Source: Rhizomys pruinosus (taxonomy: Eukaryota > Chordata > Mammalia > Rodentia > Spalacidae). From it: DNA of 64,000 nt. The position numbers and the translations under genes were made by a program. Positions 22,387 through 33,981 of this stretch are shown piece by piece. The stretch is taken from positions 3,907,087 through 3,971,086 of the forward strand of contig VZQC01006589.1 in the NCBI GenBank assembly GCA_009823505.1, read 5' to 3'. Position 1 is the first letter of the stretch. Every line of letters begins with the position of its first letter. Under the pieces are notes generated by a model. It was not told the DNA's origin. It saw only the letters and a program-made list of their open reading frames with translations, and searched no databases.

Positions 22387-22584
22387 TTTAATTTAATTTA
22401 CTTTTTATGTGTATGAATGTACTGTCTGCATGTAGGTTTGTGCACCCATGTCATGCAATGCTGTGGAGGTCAGAAGAGGGTGTTGGATTCCCCAGGAACT
22501 GGAGTTAAAGATGGTTCTCAGCAGACCCAGGTCCTCTGCAAGAGCAGTCGGTGCTCTTAACTGCTGAGCCATCTCTCCAGCCCC
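22387..22584 (-). mobile_element. B2 SINE with TSD
   Basis: Flanked by ACAATCTCTTTCTTT at 22372-22386 and 22585-22599. An internal deletion removes the CCACATGG segment. Confidence 0.95.
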
Positions 22585-22599
22585 ACAATCTCTTTCTTT

Positions 22600-23683
22600 T
22601 CCAAACACCCCATATCCTAATTTATAGTTCTTCCAGAAAGGCAGGAATTGTATCCCATACCTAAAGACAGGAAATAAACTGATAGAGATTACCAAACCCA
22701 TCCAAACTGTCTCCTTCTGGACTGTATGCAGCTCCTTAAGGGAGGGAGAACCTAGCTTCTTTTGAGCCAAATTATCTTGGTAGGTTAAAAGTAACACTTC
22801 CCTGATACCAGGAAGTGTAAAGTACCTCTTTTGGTAGCCAGAGGTTACCCACTACTTGTCTATGCACATTTAATTAATAATCTGTAACAGGGAGTCCAGT
22901 ACAATCCAGGAGTGGACTGAAAATTAACAACTCTGTATATCTTATCCTTTTACTAAACAGTGAAGTGAGATAAAGCTTGGGGGAAAAACTGAACATGTGT
23001 AAATAGACCTTGACCAGATATACATTTTGCATGACAAACTAGTTTTAAAACCAAAACTTTAGAGCATTTTCAGAAATGTAGTAAATATCCCTAACTGAGT
23101 TTCCAACTTAATAGTAGATGGACAATGAGATGGGCCAGATAAACTCCATTTTGTTCAGAAATCACTATGTCCAACCTTAACCTAAACCTTGGCTGTGCTG
23201 GGATTGAAGGCATGCTAGGATTAAAGGCGTGGCCCACCACAACAGGCTGGGGAACTCCCGGGAGTGGCCAGACCAGAAGGACAGCAGTTCAGGCCCAGGG
23301 AAGTATGTTTGCTTCCTATGAAAAGGAAGGGGATGGGGGTGGGGGGCAGATAGGAAATCACTGCAGGAACACAATAAAGCTTACTAGCTGTCCCAGGCTG
23401 CCCTCTCCCACCCCTGGAGGCAAGAAACAGGGCTGGTTCAGGCCATTCTGGTATGTAGCACCTTGACTGACCCAAGTGCAAGACCCTAAATGGGTCTCCA
23501 ACCAGAGAAATAGAAGCACAATTACCATGCGAGGGGATTCCCAAGGTCCAAAGAGCTCCGCCCAAACCAGACCAAGATATACACATCCCTGTGCCTCCTG
23601 AGTGCTGGGAGAGAGTTTGGACACCAAAGGAAATATCAGGACTTCAGATGAAAAATAAGTAAAGCTTAAAAACAGTTATCCAG
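22600..23683. other. No gene; LTR-like repeat and a B1 scrap
   Basis: A B1 minus fragment lies near 23190-23255. 23380-23600 belongs to the unnamed repeat also present at 14558-14755. Overlapping ORFs of 65-121 codons at 23177-23627 are not conserved with anything I know. Confidence 0.5.
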
Positions 23684-23912
23684 GGGCTAGAGAGATGGCC
23701 TAGTGGTTAAGAGCACCAGCTGCTCTTGCAGAGGACCCGGGTTCGATCCCCAGCACCCACATGGTGGCTGAGAACCGTCTGTAACTCCAATTCCAGGAGA
23801 ACTCCAGTTCCAGGGGAATCCGACACCCTCTTCTGACCTCTGTGGCATTGCATGACATGGATGCACAAATCTACATGCAGACAGTACATTCATATACATA
23901 AAAAATAAATAA
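23684..23912 (+). mobile_element. B2 SINE, internal-duplication subtype
   Basis: Full-length copy. The flanks AAAACAGTTATCC and AAAACAGTTAGCC suggest a target duplication. Confidence 0.95.
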
Positions 23913-25195
23913 AATTAAAAAAATTAAAAAACAGTTAGCCTTAAAATAGACCAGTCATGTAATGGTTGTAGATTCTATTGCCTACGACTTCAGTTGAATG
24001 TGCATGCAAGAACAAGTAGTACTTTTGTAGAATAATAGGTATTTAAAGATATTTTTAGGGTACTTGGGTTATACCAATTAAAATATTTATATTTCTGATC
24101 AGCATGACAGAATAAAAACTAGTAATTCTTGCGCACACAGTGACAAACGAAAACTTTTGGCCACAGCTTAAAATTGTTTTGAGACAAGATGAAGTTGACA
24201 CAATTACATGAGATCTCTCTGGGGTTTTGCTGCATAGAAATACGTTAGATGTTAACACATGGAAACATATAAAGACATGACATTACAGTGAGTTTTAAAC
24301 AACATAAGAAAACAATGGTCATACATAGGCAGTAGCTGGAAAGGAAAAACCTGGAAAGGAAAGCCTCAGAGTTGAGGTTTGGGGGTGATGGTAACGCCAA
24401 GGGTGAAGGGAGGGATTGGGTTTGTCAGTCTGGAATCAGACATGTGAAGAGCTGAGGATCCTTGGGAGATAGAGAACCTGGAAATAAATTTGTAGTGAAT
24501 TAAACTTAAGGATAGAGAAAAATAATGAAGTGGAGAGCCTGGGTTTGGAAACCCCAAATAGCAAAGCAAAGGAATGAATGGTCTCAAACCAAATGAACCC
24601 ATGTCACTCACCACCTGTTGCAACTGTGAAAACGAAGCAATGTCCTAGATACAAGCTGTTGCTGGAAAGGGAACTTTTGAAGACCATTTGCCAGGTGCTT
24701 TGGCAGTAGTTTTCAAGATCTTAAAGAATTTGGAAGTCTAGAGTGCCATTTAGTGGGCATTTCCTTACTGTCCAGAGGATGCTGAAGCCAAGAAGTGCAG
24801 AGCCAGGAGAGCCAGAGAAGACTGCTTGGAACGAGAGGAACCCAGAGTTAAAGACAGAGAGAAGGAGAAAATTGGCAGTTTGGTTAATGAGGTAGAAGAG
24901 GAAGATGAAGTAATGAGTCTCAGGAGGGCAAGTCATTAGATGGAGGAGAAAGGGAGAAGGAGGTGGAAGAGAGAAGGAGGAGGGGAGGAAGATGGAGGAA
25001 GAGGATTGTAAGCCTCTTTATGCTAGCTGGGAATGCTGTGTTTTGGATCAGGTTTATGTGCTGCTTCTGGGATGGACTTTCTCAGCTCTTACCCTGAGAC
25101 CATCTTCTCCCACTGGGTCTTGGGCATGTCCTGCACATTTAAGGAAATGTGAGGGGGCTCAAGACACTGGGTGATCAACCCCTTATGTGTGTCTT
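23913..25195. other. No gene; repeat sequence and purine-rich tract
   Basis: 24045-24130 repeats the block near 14030-14110. A GA-rich tract runs about 24895-25005. No supported gene. Confidence 0.5.
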
Positions 25196-25199
25196 CCCA

Positions 25200-25352
25200 G
25201 ATGAGCATGGTGGCTAACAACCATCTGTAACTCTAGTTCCAGGGGAATCTGGCACCCTCTTCTGACCCCCACAGGGAAGGCGCAACATGAGTGCATTTAT
25301 ATACAGGCAATCACTACACTCATACACATAAAATAAAAACAAATAAATATAA
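25200..25352 (+). mobile_element. B2-like SINE, 5'-truncated
   Basis: Body and tail of a B2 starting at the CATGGTGGCTAACAACC region. Confidence 0.75.
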
Positions 25353-26740
25353 TATTCGAAAATTTTTAAAATAAATGTAACAGCAAAATAAAAGAGGAAC
25401 ACAGGAAAATGAATGTGAAAGGGACAGACTATAAAAAATGGTGACATAACTTATTTCTGGGCCCTCTACTATTAGAAGGAGGTGTTGGTTAGTTGAGGTT
25501 GGAACCTCTTATCTTTCCTGACATATAGGCTGGTGCTGAGCCTGGAAGAGTTAAAGGCAGATGTCTCGCAGATCACCCTTCACTGTGGGACCTTCTCTTT
25601 TTTGTGTACTGTGAGCCTTTGCTGGTCACACACAGCTTTGCAGCCTATTGGCTGGGAAGATTTTCCCATGTTTCCGAAACTCTGTAGTTTTTACACCCTG
25701 GGGTGATGAAGATACATGTCAAAGGGTGTCTCCTGTGTGCAGCAAACAGAGTCCTGAGACCAGCACTGAATACCAGGCTCAGTGATTTCAACTCATTCAG
25801 CCCTGTGGTGCCTCTCTCCTGTTTCCCCATGCTTTGGAGCAGTCCTGTTAGTGCCTTTGTGATTTGTGGATGCTCTTTCTATCTTGTTCTCCTTGGAGTA
25901 GAGTCTATTCTTTGTTAAATTGACTTTTGTAATTCCTCATGTTACACAGGTGCAGCTTCTAAACCACCATCATCATCTAAAATTCCAAAGTCCTTAAAAG
26001 TACAAAAAGATGCTCAAATTCACTTTCTGCCTTCCAGGGTATTTCCCTGGGTTACTATATGAATGTTCTAATTTGTCAGTCTTGCCTTCAAAGCCCCCAA
26101 ATCTCTCCTGCCTTATTCTATTTCTAAGGCTTTCCACTGATTTTTTTTATTTACTAAGCTTTAAGAATTGTGATTTGTGGCCTTAAACATCCAAAGGGAA
26201 AGTATAACCAGAAATAAATAAATAGTAAGGCCTGAGAAATTGTACTTCAGGTATAAAATTTGAGATCTTAGTAAAAAGACAAAAAGTAAAAAAATAAAAA
26301 AGAGCACAGTTGTTTTGCCTGTCTTACTGGCAAGTGCAGCTGCCCTGTGGCTGCCACTGCTTTTGCCATCCTTCAAAGATGCAGGAAGACATAGCTTTTC
26401 AATCTTCCAATATGGACTGAAGAATCGTGTCTCTCTAAGAATCCTCCAAACCTTCAGTACCAGATGGGGACTGCTGAGACATCCAACTTGTTGACTGAGC
26501 TACTACTGGGGTTTCAGCCTCTTCAGACTGCCATTGTTGGACTACCCAGGCTGTATCATGGAGACCAATACAGGAAGATCAAGACAGGATGCAGTGCTTA
26601 CTGGACCTCATTCGGTGACCATGGGAAGGGAAAACCCCAGTGTGGAGCACAAGGGCAGAACTGATGATGGTTTGGTCTTGCCAAGGAGGAGCCTTCAGAC
26701 ATGATATCTTTCAGCCTAATAAAGAAGAAAAGAATCCTGA
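25353..26740. other. No gene recognised
   Basis: Includes sequence near 26160-26290 that is inverted relative to 21770-21810. Chance ORFs only. Confidence 0.5.
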
Positions 26741-26747
26741 TTTGGTA

Positions 26748-26858
26748 CTCGAGAGGCAGAGGCAGGCAGATCTCTGTAAGTTCAAAGCCAGCATGGTCTA
26801 CATAGGGAATTCTGGGCCAGCTGGGGCAATAGGGAGACCCTGTCTCAAAAAAAAAAGG
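26748..26858 (+). mobile_element. B1 SINE, 5'-truncated
   Basis: B1 body with A-tail. Confidence 0.85.
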
Positions 26859-26866
26859 GTGATTTG

Positions 26867-27090
26867 GGGGCTGGAGAGATGGTTCAGTGATTAAGCACAC
26901 TAGCTGCACTTGCAGAGGCCCCTGGTTCAATTCCCAGCTTCCACATGGCAGCTAATAACCATCAGTTTAACTCCAGTTTCAGAGGATCCAATGCTTCTTC
27001 CCTCTTCTGAATTCTGTGAGCATCATAACACAAGGGCGCTTATACACATACAGCCAATATGCTTATAAACATAAAATAAAATAATTTTTG
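26867..27090 (+). mobile_element. B2-like SINE (B3 type)
   Basis: Diverged head GGGGGCTGGAGAGATGGTTCAG and a body with an A-rich tail. Confidence 0.85.
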
Positions 27091-27100
27091 AAAAGAGCCC

Positions 27101-27185
27101 TGATCTCTCTGTGTGTCTCTCTGTCTCTCTGTCTCTCTGTCTCTGTTTCTCTCTCTCTTGCTCCCTCTCTCTCCCTCTATCTCTC
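27101..27185 (+). repeat. (CTGT/CT)n pyrimidine microsatellite
   Basis: CTCTGTCT-type simple repeat. A 98-codon ORF reading through it is an artefact of the repeat. Confidence 0.9.
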
Positions 27186-27638
27186 AATAGAGCATCATGT
27201 AGGACAGACCCTATGTACCTCAAGATGATCTTGAACTTCTGCCTCCCTTGCCTCCAACTCCCTAACAGCATTCTGATCAGAGAAAGAATACTAACCCTGT
27301 GCTTCCAGAATGCACATGGGGCTCAGTGCTCCTTCAGACAGCATTTCCTGGGGCATTTGAGATTTGGAATGCCATGCCCACTGCAATTGCTACCTTGCTC
27401 TGGCTAGACCCATGGGAATAGAAAGTAGCATTTCAAGCAAATGGTGATGCCCTACTTTCCTGAATGATCATACAGGAGCACCTTTCATGTGGGTTCAGGA
27501 GTCCACATGTCTCTGAACTGACCTCTGAGTAGTAACAGCTAAGAGTGAAGAATATAAAAAAGTAGTTTCTTACACATATGAGATTATAGAACAAATCTTC
27601 ATACAGGTATAAATACTATGTTTTAAAAAGAAGATGAT

Positions 27639-27786
27639 GCCGGGCATGGTGGTGCACACCTTTAATCCCAGCACTTGGGAGACAGAGGCAGGTGGATCTC
27701 TGTGAGTTCAAGGCCAGCCTGATCTACAGAGCGAGCTCCAGGCCAGCTGGGACTAAAAGGGAGACCCTGTCTCAAAAAGACCAAAG
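27639..27786 (+). mobile_element. B1 SINE
   Basis: Complete B1 (GCCGGGCATGGTGGTGC start). Confidence 0.95.
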
Positions 27787-27862
27787 AAAAAGAAGAAGGT
27801 GGAAGAGGAGGAAGAGGAGGATGTGGAGGAAGAGGAAGAGGAAGAGGAGGAGGAGGAGGAGG
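27787..27862 (+). repeat. (GAGGAA)n purine tract
   Basis: AGGAGG/AAG simple repeat grown from the preceding B1 tail. Confidence 0.9.
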
Positions 27863-28790
27863 AGACTCAAAAATACATCATTTGTTTCCCTTGATTGATG
27901 AAAGACTAGAATCAAGGTCTTTTCACTCGCCTGGGTGGAATGCAGGAACAATAACCATCATAGCCCTAGTCTCTGAGAAACAAAAGCCAAGAAGAGGCGA
28001 CCAGGGCCTGGCCTCTTCCAAGTTCTAGTATGACTATGAAGACCTGTCCCAGGCTCTTCTTTAAGGAAATGACCCTAACCACCTGTGGCTGATGTACTCT
28101 TCACTCAGTGGAGACTGCCATAAACTCACTGGAGAACACAGAAAGCAGGAGAGTCTTCAGGAGCTGAAGTCTCTCACTATCCCAAAAACTTCCAGGCAAA
28201 AGTAAATTGAGAGGCTCCCACCTGCCTGCCTGATGTCCAGACCTCTTAATTAGAAGAAATGGAAAGCAGGGGCTAAGAAACAAAGGGGGACAGCCTTCTG
28301 CAGCTGCTAGGTGTGGGACAGAGCAGAAGCAGGGTGAGAGACGTGGATCTCAGTCCATCGTGGTGGGGAAGCCATGACAGCAGAATCAGCTGAACCCATG
28401 TTGGCAGAGATGTGAAGCAGTTGATCACATTGCAGCAGCCAGAAGAGGACTGGAAGCTGTGCCCCACTTAATACTCACATCCCACCTCCATGGTAAGGTG
28501 CCCCAAGACTTGCCATGTTACAAGCCCCAGCTAAACTCAGTAGTTAAAACTAGAGGCAGTTAACTCAAAATGTGGGCGTAGACAGGTTTGAGTCAGCTGC
28601 ACTAGGATATAGGTTTGAGGAAAGGTCGATGTCTACCTGGTCACTCCTGCTAGCTGCCGATTTATGGCTTCTGTACTTTCTGCTTGTGTTGCCGTTGTAG
28701 AAAAAAAAACTGCTGGGGAGCTTGGGAACTGAAACTTTCCACCCTGGGGATAACAAGGATGTGAGTTTTCTGCACAAGAATTTACCCTAG
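27863..28790. other. No gene recognised
   Basis: No supported coding or RNA feature between the purine tract and the next B1. Confidence 0.5.
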
Positions 28791-28957
28791 CCAGGCATGG
28801 TGGCACATGCCTTTAATCCCAGCACTCGGGAGCCAGAGGCCTGCGGATCTCTGTGAGTTCAAGGTCAGCCTGGTCTACATAGTGAGCTCCAGGCCAGCTG
28901 GGACTGAAAGGAGACCCTGTCTCAAAAAAGACAAATAAATAAATAAATAAATAAAAG
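28791..28957 (+). mobile_element. B1 SINE
   Basis: Complete B1 ending in an (AAAT)n tail, lying just upstream of the ERV LTR remnant. Confidence 0.95.
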
Positions 28958-29022
28958 TTTACCCTGCCTGAGAACAACTTGGGACTGCACTTGGGACAAA
29001 ATGCCTAGTGTGGTTGCTGGCC

Positions 29023-29095
29023 TGCTATAAAGACTTTCTTTTGGCATTAATTTTTGTCGGAGTGGTCTTCTCCAGTTGGCTCACCTCATTATATT
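29023..29095 (+). repeat. 5' LTR remnant (R/U5 side)
   Basis: Matches 35048-35110: TATAAAGACTTTCTTTT, GGCATTAATTT and an end at CCTCATTATA. The U3 side is missing or replaced by the B1 at 28791. Confidence 0.7.
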
Positions 29096-29118
29096 TGGTG
29101 CTTTTGTCCAGGAAACCC
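29096..29118 (+). promoter_or_regulatory. Primer-binding-site-like sequence
   Basis: TTTGGTGCTTTTGTCCAGG follows the LTR end at the position of a retroviral PBS. TGGTGC and the following bases best recall a tRNA-Gly-type PBS, but the match is imperfect. Confidence 0.4.
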
Positions 29119-29196
29119 CAGAGAATTAGACCCCAGACTAAGGGGTGTCTTGGCCAGAGGGGAGCAGATTTAAACAGACTCTTAAGGGAGGGGCCA

Positions 29197-31877
29197 CCTG
29201 AAATGTACCAGGGCCCTGGGAGCCTGAAATGTGCCAGGGCCCTGGGAGCCTGAAATGTACCAGGGCCCTGGGAGCCTGAAATGCACCAGGGCCCGGGGAG
29301 CCTGAAATGTGCCAGGGCCCCGGGAGCCTGAAATGTACCAGGGCCCAGGGAGCCTGAAGTGTACCAGGGCCCAGGGAGCCTGAAATGTACCAGGGCCCAG
29401 GGAGCCTGAAGTGTACCAGGACCCAGGGAGCCTGAAGTGTACCAGGGCCCAGGGAGCCTGAAATGTACCAGGGCCCAGGGAGCCTGAAGTGTACCAGGGC
29501 CCAGGGAGCCTGAAATGTACCAGGGCCCAGGGAGCCTGAAGTGTACCAGGGCCCAGGGAGCCTGAAATGTACCAGGGCCCAGGGAGCCTGAAGTGTACCA
29601 GGGCCCAGGGAGCCTGAAATGTACCAGGGCCCAGGGAGCCTGAAGTGTACCAGGGCCCAGGGAGCCTGAAATGTACCAGGGCCCAGGGAGCCTGAAGTGT
29701 ACCAGGGCCCAGGGAGCCTGAAATGTACCAGGGCCCAGGGAGCCTGAAGTGTACCAGGGCCCAGGGAGCCTGAAATGTACCAGGGCCCAGGGAGCCTGAA
29801 GTGTACCAGGGCCCAGGGAGCCTGAAATGTACCAGGGCCCAGGGAGCCTGAAGTGTACCAGGGCCCAGGGAGCCTGAAATGTACCAGGGCCCAGGGAGCC
29901 TGAAGTGTACCAGGGCCCAGGGAGCCTGAAATGTACCAGGGCCCAGGGAGCCTGAAGTGTACCAGGGCCCAGGGAGCCTGAAATGTACCAGGGCCCAGGG
30001 AGCCTGAAGTGTACCAGGGCCCAGGGAGCCTGAAATGTACCAGGGCCCAGGGAGCCTGAAGTGTACCAGGGCCCAGGGAGCCTGAAATGTACCAGGGCCC
30101 AGGGAGCCTGAAGTGTACCAGGGCCCAGGGAGCCTGAAATGTACCAGGGCCCAGGGAGCCTGAAGTGTACCAGGGCCCAGGGAGCCTGAAATGTACCAGG
30201 GCCCAGGGAGCCTGAAGTGTACCAGGGCCCAGGGAGCCTGAAATGTACCAGGGCCCAGGGAGCCTGAAGTGTACCAGGGCCCAGGGAGCCTGAAATGTAC
30301 CAGGGCCCAGGGAGCCTGAAGTGTACCAGGGCCCAGGGAGCCTGAAATGTACCAGGGCCCAGGGAGCCTGAAGTGTACCAGGGCCCAGGGAGCCTGAAAT
30401 GTACCAGGGCCCAGGGAGCCTGAAGTGTACCAGGGCCCAGGGAGCCTGAAATGTACCAGGGCCCAGGGAGCCTGAAGTGTACCAGGGCCCAGGGAGCCTG
30501 AAATGTACCAGGGCCCAGGGAGCCTGAAGTGTACCAGGGCCCAGGGAGCCTGAAATGTACCAGGGCCCAGGGAGCCTGAAGTGTACCAGGGCCCAGGGAG
30601 CCTGAAATGTACCAGGGCCCAGGGAGCCTGAAGTGTACCAGGGCCCAGGGAGCCTGAAATGTACCAGGGCCCAGGGAGCCTGAAGTGTACCAGGGCCCAG
30701 GGAGCCTGAAATGTACCAGGGCCCAGGGAGCCTGAAGTGTACCAGGGCCCAGGGAGCCTGAAATGTACCAGGGCCCAGGGAGCCTGAAGTGTACCAGGGC
30801 CCAGGGAGCCTGAAATGTACCAGGGCCCAGGGAGCCTGAAGTGTACCAGGGCCCAGGGAGCCTGAAATGTACCAGGGCCCAGGGAGCCTGAAGTGTACCA
30901 GGGCCCAGGGAGCCTGAAATGTACCAGGGCCCAGGGAGCCTGAAGTGTACCAGGGCCCAGGGAGCCTGAAATGTACCAGGGCCCAGGGAGCCTGAAGTGT
31001 ACCAGGGCCCAGGGAGCCTGAAATGTACCAGGGCCCAGGGAGCCTGAAGTGTACCAGGGCCCAGGGAGCCTGAAATGTACCAGGGCCCAGGGAGCCTGAA
31101 GTGTACCAGGGCCCAGGGAGCCTGAAATGTACCAGGGCCCAGGGAGCCTGAAGTGTACCAGGGCCCAGGGAGCCTGAAATGTACCAGGGCCCAGGGAGCC
31201 TGAAGTGTACCAGGGCCCAGGGAGCCTGAAATGTACCAGGGCCCAGGGAGCCTGAAGTGTACCAGGGCCCAGGGAGCCTGAAATGTACCAGGGCCCAGGG
31301 AGCCTGAAGTGTACCAGGGCCCAGGGAGCCTGAAATGTACCAGGGCCCAGGGAGCCTGAAGTGTACCAGGGCCCAGGGAGCCTGAAATGTACCAGGGCCC
31401 AGGGAGCCTGAAGTGTACCAGGGCCCAGGGAGCCTGAAATGTACCAGGGCCCAGGGAGCCTGAAGTGTACCAGGGCCCAGGGAGCCTGAAATGTACCAGG
31501 GCCCAGGGAGCCTGAAGTGTACCAGGGCCCAGGGAGCCTGAAATGTACCAGGGCCCAGGGAGCCTGAAGTGTACCAGGGCCCAGGGAGCCTGAAATGTAC
31601 CAGGGCCCAGGGAGCCTGAAGTGTACCAGGGCCCAGGGAGCCTGAAATGTACCAGGGCCCAGGGAGCCTGAAGTGTACCAGGGCCCAGGGAGCCTGAAAT
31701 GTACCAGGGCCCAGGGAGCCTGAAGTGTACCAGGGCCCAGGGAGCCTGAAGTGTACCAGGGCCCAGGGAGCCTGAAATGTACCAGGACCCAGGGAGCCTG
31801 AAGTGTACCAGGGCCCAGGGAGCCTGAAGTGTACCAGGGCCCAGGGAGCCTGAAATGTTCCAGGGCCCCGGGAGCTC
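29197..31877 (+). repeat. 26-bp VNTR, about 103 units, 52-bp higher-order repeat
   Basis: Unit CCTGAAATGTACCAGGGC CCAGGGAG (26 bp) alternates with a form carrying AAGTGT for AAATGT, giving a 52-bp dimer. The central part (about 29440-31740, roughly 44 dimers) is essentially identical. Edge units vary: GTGCC, CCCTGGG, CCCCGGG and CCCGGGG forms at the left, and AGGACCC variants near both ends (29411 and 31785). It lies in the leader between the PBS-like site and the gag relic. Every unit contains a GGGCCC palindrome. Confidence 0.95.
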
Positions 31878-32254
31878 TCCTCTCCATTGCCGTGCTGTTG
31901 TGATGGCCTCCAACACCTCTACTCCAAAAACTTGAAAATCATAGAAAGCCACCTGATTCTGAAAACCTCTGAAGGTGATTCTGACTGAGGAGCCCTCAGT
32001 AGAGACACTCAGGAGAGGCCGGATGGAGCCGTTAATCCAGTGTCCAGGGAACTGCGTGAGACATCACTGGCCCTCTGTAATCAAGGTTTGGGAACTGGTG
32101 TGTGAGTGTTTGGTGGCCACCATGTGTTTGGCTTGTCATTGTCTCTACTGTTTCGCCTGACTGTCAATTTTCCATCTGTTTTAACATAGGGGGAGATACA
32201 GGTTGTCCAAAGAATTGCTTGCATAAGCATTTATAGAAGGTTTACAGATGAGAG

Positions 32255-32470
32255 TGATTATGGCATCCGCCTCTCTCCTGGGACGCTCCAGACATTCTGT
32301 GAACTTGAATGGCCAACCTTCAATGTAGGATGGCCCACTGCAGGAACTCTAGATGCCCATATGACCTGTGCCATCTGGACATGGTCACCAGGGACCCCAG
32401 GCACTGGATCAATTTTCCTACATCGAATGGTGACTGTTTCTGATTCTGCATTCTCCACCCTGGCTTACAA
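32255..32470 (+). pseudogene. gag matrix remnant
   Basis: One frame reads TFCELEWPTFNVGWP, a hallmark of the gammaretroviral matrix protein. It is followed by a decayed continuation. Capsid and nucleocapsid sequence is not visible downstream. Confidence 0.7.
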
Positions 32471-32619
32471 TCCATGCTCTTTCTCTTAGAACCTGTATTC
32501 TTGTGACCTGACACCCCCTCCCCCCCACCCCCAAGGGAAGATGAAACCACTGCTCATCCTCCTCTCAGCTCTGCCAAAGGAGAGTGATTTTCCTCTGCCT
32601 TCTATGCCAGGCCAACCCC

Positions 32620-33010
32620 TGCCTGACTGGACGGCCAAGAGGGCCTGGGAGAGAGACTCAGTCCCTCAGCCAAGAATTTCTGCCCAGAAGATTGAACTCA
32701 TAGCCCTGACCCAAGCAATGCAACAGGGAAAGGACAAAGCCAGCGCTATGTATACAGATAGTTGGATTGCTTCCAACACTGCCCATGTGCATGGTGCACT
32801 GTATTGGAAAAGAGGGCTCCTTACCTCAGCTGGGAAAGGCATAACAAGGAGAGATCTGGGCCCTGTTGGAAGCCATCTGGCTACCCAAGAAAGTGGTCAT
32901 CATACACTTCAAGGGACATCAAAAGGGGGATTCCCCCAAGGTACAGGGAAATAGGGCAGCAGATCTGGCCATACAGGAGGTGGCCCTGGAACCACTGGGG
33001 CCTCTGCAGG
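32620..33010 (+). pseudogene. pol RNase H remnant
   Basis: A frame opening at 32541 contains AQKIELIALTQAM, then MYTDSW and HVHGALYWKRGLLTS. These correspond to the middle and end of the gammaretroviral RNase H domain, including the TDS active-site region. The start of the domain is lost. The HQKG region near 32915 continues only in another reading frame, so at least one frameshift breaks it. The upstream RT is deleted. Confidence 0.8.
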
Positions 33011-33129
33011 TTCTGATCATGATGCCAAAACCAAGCCTGCCTCACAACCCACCTACACACCAAAGGAAGAAAATGCTGGACAGAAGACCCATCCTCCCGG
33101 CAACTCTAAAGGAGGAAAGAAAACCCGGG

Positions 33130-33310
33130 GAGACTGTGCATTCAGTGTCACACCTGGGGACATCAGGAACTAGACTTTACTGAGATCAAACCACCTGTCT
33201 TCAGGTACAAGTATCTCTTGGTATTTGTGGACACATTCTCTGGATGGGTGGAAGCCTTTCCTACCCAAACCCAGACAGCCTCCATAGTGACCAAGAAACT
33301 GACACGAACC
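33130..33310 (+). pseudogene. pol integrase core remnant
   Basis: Translation near 33165-33290 shows DFTEIKPP and then [16 protein letters not shown], the start of the gammaretroviral integrase catalytic core with its first acidic residues. A frame change and deletion end it near 33300; the rest of the core and the C-terminal domain are missing. Confidence 0.8.
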
Positions 33311-33329
33311 CCCTGACTGTTACAACTAT

Positions 33330-33981
33330 ACTCTGGTTTCTTTTTCTCCCCAGGGGAGTTGCATACAATCCCCCCCACTCCCCTCAGGCCCTAGACATAG
33401 GAATGGCAGGTCTGGAAGACTGGGGATGGAAAAGTCCTTTCGATATGACTACTGATGGCTAACCACCATCCTAACAGCCCTCTGTACCCTTATTGCTTGA
33501 GCCTTATGATACCCCAAAGGCAGGTATGGATATAGAACAGTGGGCTGGAGAGACGTAGGATTTGAAAAAGGAATTCAAATCCTCCAATTTTGTGTCTGTC
33601 CTGCTATTGGTGAGTCCTCCTGTCAGGGTAATGACCAATACTACTGCACACGGCATGGGGATGTGAGACAGAATCCTCAATAGGACATACAGACCTACAT
33701 CCATATAATAGACAGGAAATATCCCAGACTTGTTCCCCAGGTGGTTGTAATCCCCTGACCATCAAGGTTATAGGCTGGAATACTGTAGGTCAGCACTCAG
33801 GGAGAACCTGGGGAATAAGGCTTTATTCCAAAGGGAGAAACATGCTAATGAATTCACCATACAGAAAAGAAATCCACCCTAGGACCCTCAACTCATTGGT
33901 CCAAACCAAGACAACCTGGATGGCATCCACCAACAGATTGACTAAAAGGATGTCCCCTGACCAGTCTGAGGGTCAGGGGGA
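33330..33981 (+). pseudogene. env surface-subunit remnant
   Basis: A hydrophobic leader-like stretch near 33320-33355 is followed by scattered surface-protein motifs: YYC near 33642 and GRTWGIRLY near 33800-33830, typical of gamma-type SU. Stops and frameshifts interrupt it. Identification rests on motifs only. Confidence 0.55.

Noticed and set aside
29197..31877. CRISPR-like repeat array
   Set aside because: Repeats are directly head-to-tail with no unique spacers, in a mammalian ERV.
29182..31887. The 901- and 975-codon minus ORFs as real giant repeat-protein genes
   Set aside because: They result from a stop-free 26-bp unit; there is no promoter, no homology and no codon-level signal outside the array.
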